From contig JANYCO010000355.1 of the NCBI GenBank assembly GCA_025360235.1, positions 1 to 8,539 on the forward strand: a stretch of DNA of 8,539 nucleotides. The letters are read 5' to 3'. The notes below the pieces were generated by a model. It worked only from the letters and a program-made list of their open reading frames with translations, made no database searches and had not been told where the DNA came from. Position 1 is the first letter of the stretch. Every line of letters begins with the position of its first letter. Below, piece after piece: positions 5,619 to 8,539 of the stretch. Position numbers and translations under genes: made by a program. This DNA comes from Cytophagales bacterium. GTDB lineage: Bacteria > Bacteroidota > Bacteroidia > Cytophagales > Cytophagaceae.

Positions 5619-5935
5619 ATAAAACTCAACAAAGTAGCCTTATCAATTTCGTAAGAACTTGTATCGCCCATCGTTAAAAAATCATCTTCATCGTTTATTT
5701 CGTAAATGCGGAGTTTTAGTTTTTTTTGTTCTGCAAGTCCTAGCCATTGTACAATCGCTTTCACCTTATTGGCATGGTTTTCCCCATCAATCACAAATTC
5801 AGCAAGTGGATTTTTATCCATGATGCGCTCTTTAATTTCTACGATATTGAGATTGGAAAGGGCTCTTATGTGATTGAGAGCTCCCGCTCTTTCTACTTCT
5901 CCCAGATTTTCTATTAAAAATACTACCTTCGACAT
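5615..5935 (-). CDS. Hypothetical protein, 106 residues
   Basis: I do not recognise this protein with confidence. It is a soluble, charged, 106-residue alpha/beta-looking protein with no signal peptide or membrane segment. Its middle, LNHIRALSNLNIVEIKERI (about residues 21-39), vaguely recalls the helix-turn-helix pattern of ribosomal L7/L12 C-terminal-like domains (IKxIRxxTGLGLKEAK), but that similarity is weak and should not be used as an annotation. A hydrophobic strand KLKLRIYEIND follows (about 73-83), then an acidic segment. It lies 59 bases downstream of the DUF4286 gene on the same strand with no visible promoter between, so the two are probably co-transcribed. The start at ATG 5935-5933 has an A-rich upstream region, normal for this phylum. 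Its TAG stop comes from the outer end of the inverted repeat, and the last residue is encoded partly by it. Confidence 0.7.
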   Translation of the reverse strand: MSKVVFLIENLGEVERAGALNHIRALSNLNIVEIKERIMDKNPLAEFVIDGENHANKVKAIVQWLGLAEQKKLKLRIYEINDEDDFLTMGDTSSYEIDKATLLSFI

Positions 5936-5994
5936 TTTTGTTAACTTAATATAGTTTTTTAGATAATCCTATAGGTATAAAGTACAGTCTATCG

Positions 5995-6309
5995 TTACAA
6001 TTTCCAATCTATTACTTCTAATCGGGTTCTGAACTCCACAAATTTTTCTTTGTAAAGCAGGTACATGCCAGCGGCTACTTCACGATCATAACGTTCTTCA
6101 AACACATCAATACCTTCAATATCTTTTATATGGTATTGGAATGAAAAGGAACTACCGTTGTGCATTTCTTCTGAAATAATTTTTAAAATATTAAAGTCAA
6201 GTACTAAGGTTTTGTCATTGAGAAGTGATTTCATTTTCCCATTTATCCAATCCAGCCATTCCTCCCTATACTGATTCTCGATGTTGATGGTTATGTTGAA
6301 TAAATACAT
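5995..6309 (-). CDS. DUF4286 family protein
   Basis: A 104-residue protein matching the small DUF4286 family common in Bacteroidota. The features seen are the N-terminal strand MYLFNITINIE, the following EEWLDWINGKM helix, a central SFSFQYHI strand, and the closing KFVEFRTRLEVIDWKL, which is the most typical part of the family. The fold is probably a small ferredoxin-like alpha/beta barrel, but no biochemical role is established that I know of. There is no signal peptide or transmembrane segment, so it should be cytoplasmic. It is divergent from the MFS permease gene across a 113-base AT-rich gap and is followed by the 106-aa gene in the same direction. No Shine-Dalgarno sequence is seen; the upstream stretch is A-rich. 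Confidence 0.85.
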   Translation of the reverse strand: MYLFNITINIENQYREEWLDWINGKMKSLLNDKTLVLDFNILKIISEEMHNGSSFSFQYHIKDIEGIDVFEERYDREVAAGMYLLYKEKFVEFRTRLEVIDWKL

Positions 6310-6422
6310 TTTAATATAATTTTTTAATTATTAAATTTAATAATTTTTACTTTACCTCTTCGAATCTTAAAAATAAATGATTATTATTGGATTCGGTAAG
6401 CATATTTACTTTTTTTTAGGTT

Positions 6423-7661
6423 ATGTATAACAAAGGAAATAAGAATTACAACCAGGCGTTAGCTCTCCTTTCAACCCTTTTTTTTATTTGGGGGTTGATT
6501 ACTGTATTGAATTTCATGTTGGTAGAGAAATTTATGATTATCTTTTCTTTGAACCAGGACCAGGCTTATCTCCTTAATTTGGCCTTCTTTGGAGCCTATC
6601 TTTTATTTTCTTATCCTTCCGGTAAAATTATAGATAAGATAGGATACAAGAGTGGAATGGTTTCAGGTGTTTTGATTGGAGCTTTTGGTTCTCTTTTATT
6701 TTGTCCTGCAGCAGCCTATCAGTCTTTTGCTTTACTATTGGTGGCTTTGTTTGTGCTGGGATCAGGAATCACTTTGTTACAAGTATCAGCAAATCCATAT
6801 GTGGCACTATTAGGTCCAAGAGGACAGGGTGCCAGTAAACTTACATTAGTGCAGGCTTTCAATTCTCTTGGCACTTATTTGGCACCATTATTTGCCGGAG
6901 GATTATTTATGAAAATAGCAAATTTGACAGAAGACTCTTATAAAGCGATGAACGATCAGGAACGTATTCATGCTCTAATTGGTTATGTTCAGATGCCTTA
7001 CTTAATGTTAGGAATAATATTCGTAATGTTGGCATTGCTCATTGGGTTTTCCGAAATACCGGTATTGGACACATCAAGTTTTCACCCTCTGATAGAAGAA
7101 GCGGTACCACCAAGAAAGTACAGTTGGTTGGTCCCACATGTATTAATGGGAACGGTTGCCGTCTTTTTATATGTGGGTTCAGAAGTCGCAATTGGACAAT
7201 ATTTACTTAAGAAAGCGGAGGCCAATCATTCGTTGGATAATCTCGTTAAATTTTATTGGGGCGCAGCAATGATTGGAAGATTTGTTGGTACACTCTTACT
7301 TCGTTTTTTAAGTCCAAGGAAAAGCATGGCCATCTTTTCAGGTAGTGCAATTCTATTTCTAATATTCTTCTTACTATTTAGCAATAGTACAACAGGCCTA
7401 TGGGCATTAGCATTGATAGGATTTTCTAATTCTATTTTATTCCCAAGTATCTTTACTATGGGGCTTGACGGTATGGGGAAAAATGCAGAAGAATCTTCTT
7501 CCTTACTCAATATGGCTATAGTAGGAGGAGCGATTTTGCCGGTTTTGTTTTTCTCTATTCCTGGAAATATAGGTTTTATTTTACCTCTTTTTTCATACGC
7601 TTTTATTATTTATTACGGACTGAAAGGTTCTAAGTATGTGAAGCGGACAAATTTTTATTAG
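6423..7661 (+). CDS. FucP-type sugar MFS permease
   Basis: A 412-residue, 12-helix major facilitator of the FucP/GluP (fucose-galactose-glucose:H+ symporter) family in the inner membrane. Family landmarks: FFIWGLITVLN in TM1 (20-30), GAYLLFSYPSGKIIDKIGYKSG spanning TM2 and its loop (57-78), LLQVSANPYVALLGP in TM4 (118-132), LVQAFNSLGTYLAP in TM5 (142-155), VGSEVAIGQYL in TM7 (251-261) and FYWGAAMIGRFVGT in TM8 (277-290). The usual Asp after LN in TM1 (FucP Asp46; LNDILIPHL in relatives) is replaced by Phe31, giving LNFMLVEKF. The TM4 position equivalent to FucP Glu135 is Gln120, which is usual in glucose/galactose-type relatives. The start is ATG 6423 with only a weak AGG upstream. It faces a TonB receptor convergently. 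Sugar specificity cannot be assigned. Confidence 0.87.
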   Translation: MYNKGNKNYNQALALLSTLFFIWGLITVLNFMLVEKFMIIFSLNQDQAYLLNLAFFGAYLLFSYPSGKIIDKIGYKSGMVSGVLIGAFGSLLFCPAAAYQSFALLLVALFVLGSGITLLQVSANPYVALLGPRGQGASKLTLVQAFNSLGTYLAPLFAGGLFMKIANLTEDSYKAMNDQERIHALIGYVQMPYLMLGIIFVMLALLIGFSEIPVLDTSSFHPLIEEAVPPRKYSWLVPHVLMGTVAVFLYVGSEVAIGQYLLKKAEANHSLDNLVKFYWGAAMIGRFVGTLLLRFLSPRKSMAIFSGSAILFLIFFLLFSNSTTGLWALALIGFSNSILFPSIFTMGLDGMGKNAEESSSLLNMAIVGGAILPVLFFSIPGNIGFILPLFSYAFIIYYGLKGSKYVKRTNFY

Positions 7662-7696
7662 AGTAAAAAATGAACTAATCCATCAATAGTATTCTA

Positions 7697-8539
7697 TTAA
7701 AATAAAAATGCTATTCCTCCTTTCAGAAAAAAAGGAATACCTGGGGTGAAATGAATTTCTGTAATAGGTTTTGGCTCACCCTTTAGTTTTGATTCTGTTC
7801 CGAATTGGGCTTCTCTCCATTTTCTATTAAAGATATTTTCAGCGGATAAATTTATTGTAATCTTTTTCCATTGGTAATTTAATACGGCATCCATTATAAA
7901 ATAGCCGGAAGCTATTACAGAATTGTCTTCGATAGCTGGTCGTTTACCCAAATGACGATACCTGAAACTTCCACTTACTCCTTTTTTCATATTTATACCT
8001 ATCCCTCCAACACTGGTGATATTGGGCGCCAGCGTAACATAATTTTTTCCTTTGGGCAGATCTACAAAACGAGGATGTGCAAGATTTAAATCAGCATCGA
8101 TGAATAGCCATTTCAAAAGCTGATAACGCGCACTTAGATCTATTCCAAACCTCCTTGTACTTCCACTTAACCCCAATAATCCATCATCCCCTCCATAAAC
8201 ATATTCGGACTGTAAGTACATAAACCAGACTGCGGAGTTAACAAAAATCTTCTTCTTGAGTTTGAAATTTGTACCAAAGTCAATAGAATAGGCTTTAGGT
8301 AAACTTGTAATATCTTTCCGAAGTACTGATACTCTGGCATCGTTTGAATGGAAACCAGATCCGGCACTTAAGTATAATTGAATTTCTTGTCCTATCTTAT
8401 AGTACAAATTGCATTTTGGACTTGCAATTCCCTTAGAGTTGTTGAGCATCAAGGTATCATTCAATTTGCTTTTATATTGGAAAGTAAAATAATCATATCT
8501 AATGCCTATGTTGAGGGATATTTTCTCTGTGAATAATAA
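7697..8539 (-). CDS. TonB-dependent receptor, C-terminal barrel (5' end outside window)
   Basis: The frame stays open from the right edge to a TAA at 7699-7697, giving 280 residues of a beta-barrel. The TTG at 8464 is an internal Leu codon: in-frame sequence before it (LNIGIRYDYFTFQYKSK) is already typical barrel strand. Alternating strands such as YLSAGSGFHSNDAR, LPKAYSIDFGTNF and FGIDLSARYQLLKWLFIDADL lead to AENIFNRKWREAQFGTES and then a stretch ending ITEIHFTPGIPF, before the terminal aromatic residue. The REAQFxTES...EPxPxTxIHFTPGxP ending is one I know from a widespread subgroup of TonB-dependent receptors whose substrate is not defined. The plug domain, TonB box and signal peptide are outside the window. 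Only 35 bases separate it from the convergent MFS gene, with no convincing terminator. Confidence 0.9.
   Translation of the reverse strand, partial: LLFTEKISLNIGIRYDYFTFQYKSKLNDTLMLNNSKGIASPKCNLYYKIGQEIQLYLSAGSGFHSNDARVSVLRKDITSLPKAYSIDFGTNFKLKKKIFVNSAVWFMYLQSEYVYGGDDGLLGLSGSTRRFGIDLSARYQLLKWLFIDADLNLAHPRFVDLPKGKNYVTLAPNITSVGGIGINMKKGVSGSFRYRHLGKRPAIEDNSVIASGYFIMDAVLNYQWKKITINLSAENIFNRKWREAQFGTESKLKGEPKPITEIHFTPGIPFFLKGGIAFLF

Noticed and set aside
5968..5975. CCTATAGG palindrome between the two small minus-strand genes, resembling the ATAGG ends of the large repeat
   Set aside because: Only eight bases with no extended similarity to the repeat arms; it may be chance.
7662..7696. Terminator between the convergent MFS and TonB receptor genes
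   Set aside because: Only a 5-bp AATAG/CTATT stem (centred near 7690) without a T-run could be found in or next to this 35-base gap.
7697..8464. A complete 255-residue gene starting at TTG 8464
   Set aside because: The frame remains open to the window edge and the upstream residues continue the TonB receptor barrel, so this is an internal Leu codon of a gene cut by the window.

Overview
The window looks like chromosomal DNA from a member of the Bacteroidota. It is visibly AT-rich. Two genes are preceded by exact TAnnTTTG -7 promoter elements (TATCTTTG), the form used by this phylum. Translation starts lack clear Shine-Dalgarno sequences. The gene content also fits: a DUF4286 protein, a Bacteroidota-type M1 peptidase tail, an acetylesterase lipoprotein, a FucP-type sugar permease and a TonB-dependent receptor. 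No closer taxonomic placement can be supported from the sequence alone.

Layout. Bases 1-287 hold the C-terminal end of an M1-family metallopeptidase cut by the window edge. A 259-base gap follows, with two dyad-symmetric elements and a promoter, leading to a LolC/LolE/FtsX-type ABC permease (547-1773) that appears to start at TTG. Another promoter precedes a CE2/SGNH-type acetylesterase lipoprotein (1980-3179). A 23-bp perfect inverted repeat with a T-run, probably a terminator, separates it from eutB and eutC (3344-5471). These overlap by 17 bases and encode both subunits of adenosylcobalamin-dependent ethanolamine ammonia-lyase.

The eutC stop codon lies inside the outer end of a long hairpin-forming repeat (5468-5618). 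The other end of the same repeat supplies the stop codon of a convergent minus-strand gene for a 106-residue protein of unknown function. That gene is downstream of a DUF4286 gene (5995-6309) and probably in the same transcript. A FucP-type MFS permease (6423-7661) is divergent from this pair and converges on the 3' end of a TonB-dependent receptor (7697-8539), which runs off the right edge.

How the genes relate: only eutB-eutC form an obvious functional unit, and no ethanolamine permease, EutA reactivase, aldehyde dehydrogenase or shell protein is visible. The esterase, sugar permease and TonB receptor are each consistent with a glycan-scavenging lifestyle, but nothing ties them into one locus. 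The remaining genes are housekeeping or envelope functions. I see no phage, CRISPR, tRNA, rRNA or transposase gene. The least ordinary feature is the 151-bp inverted repeat between eutC and the 106-aa gene.
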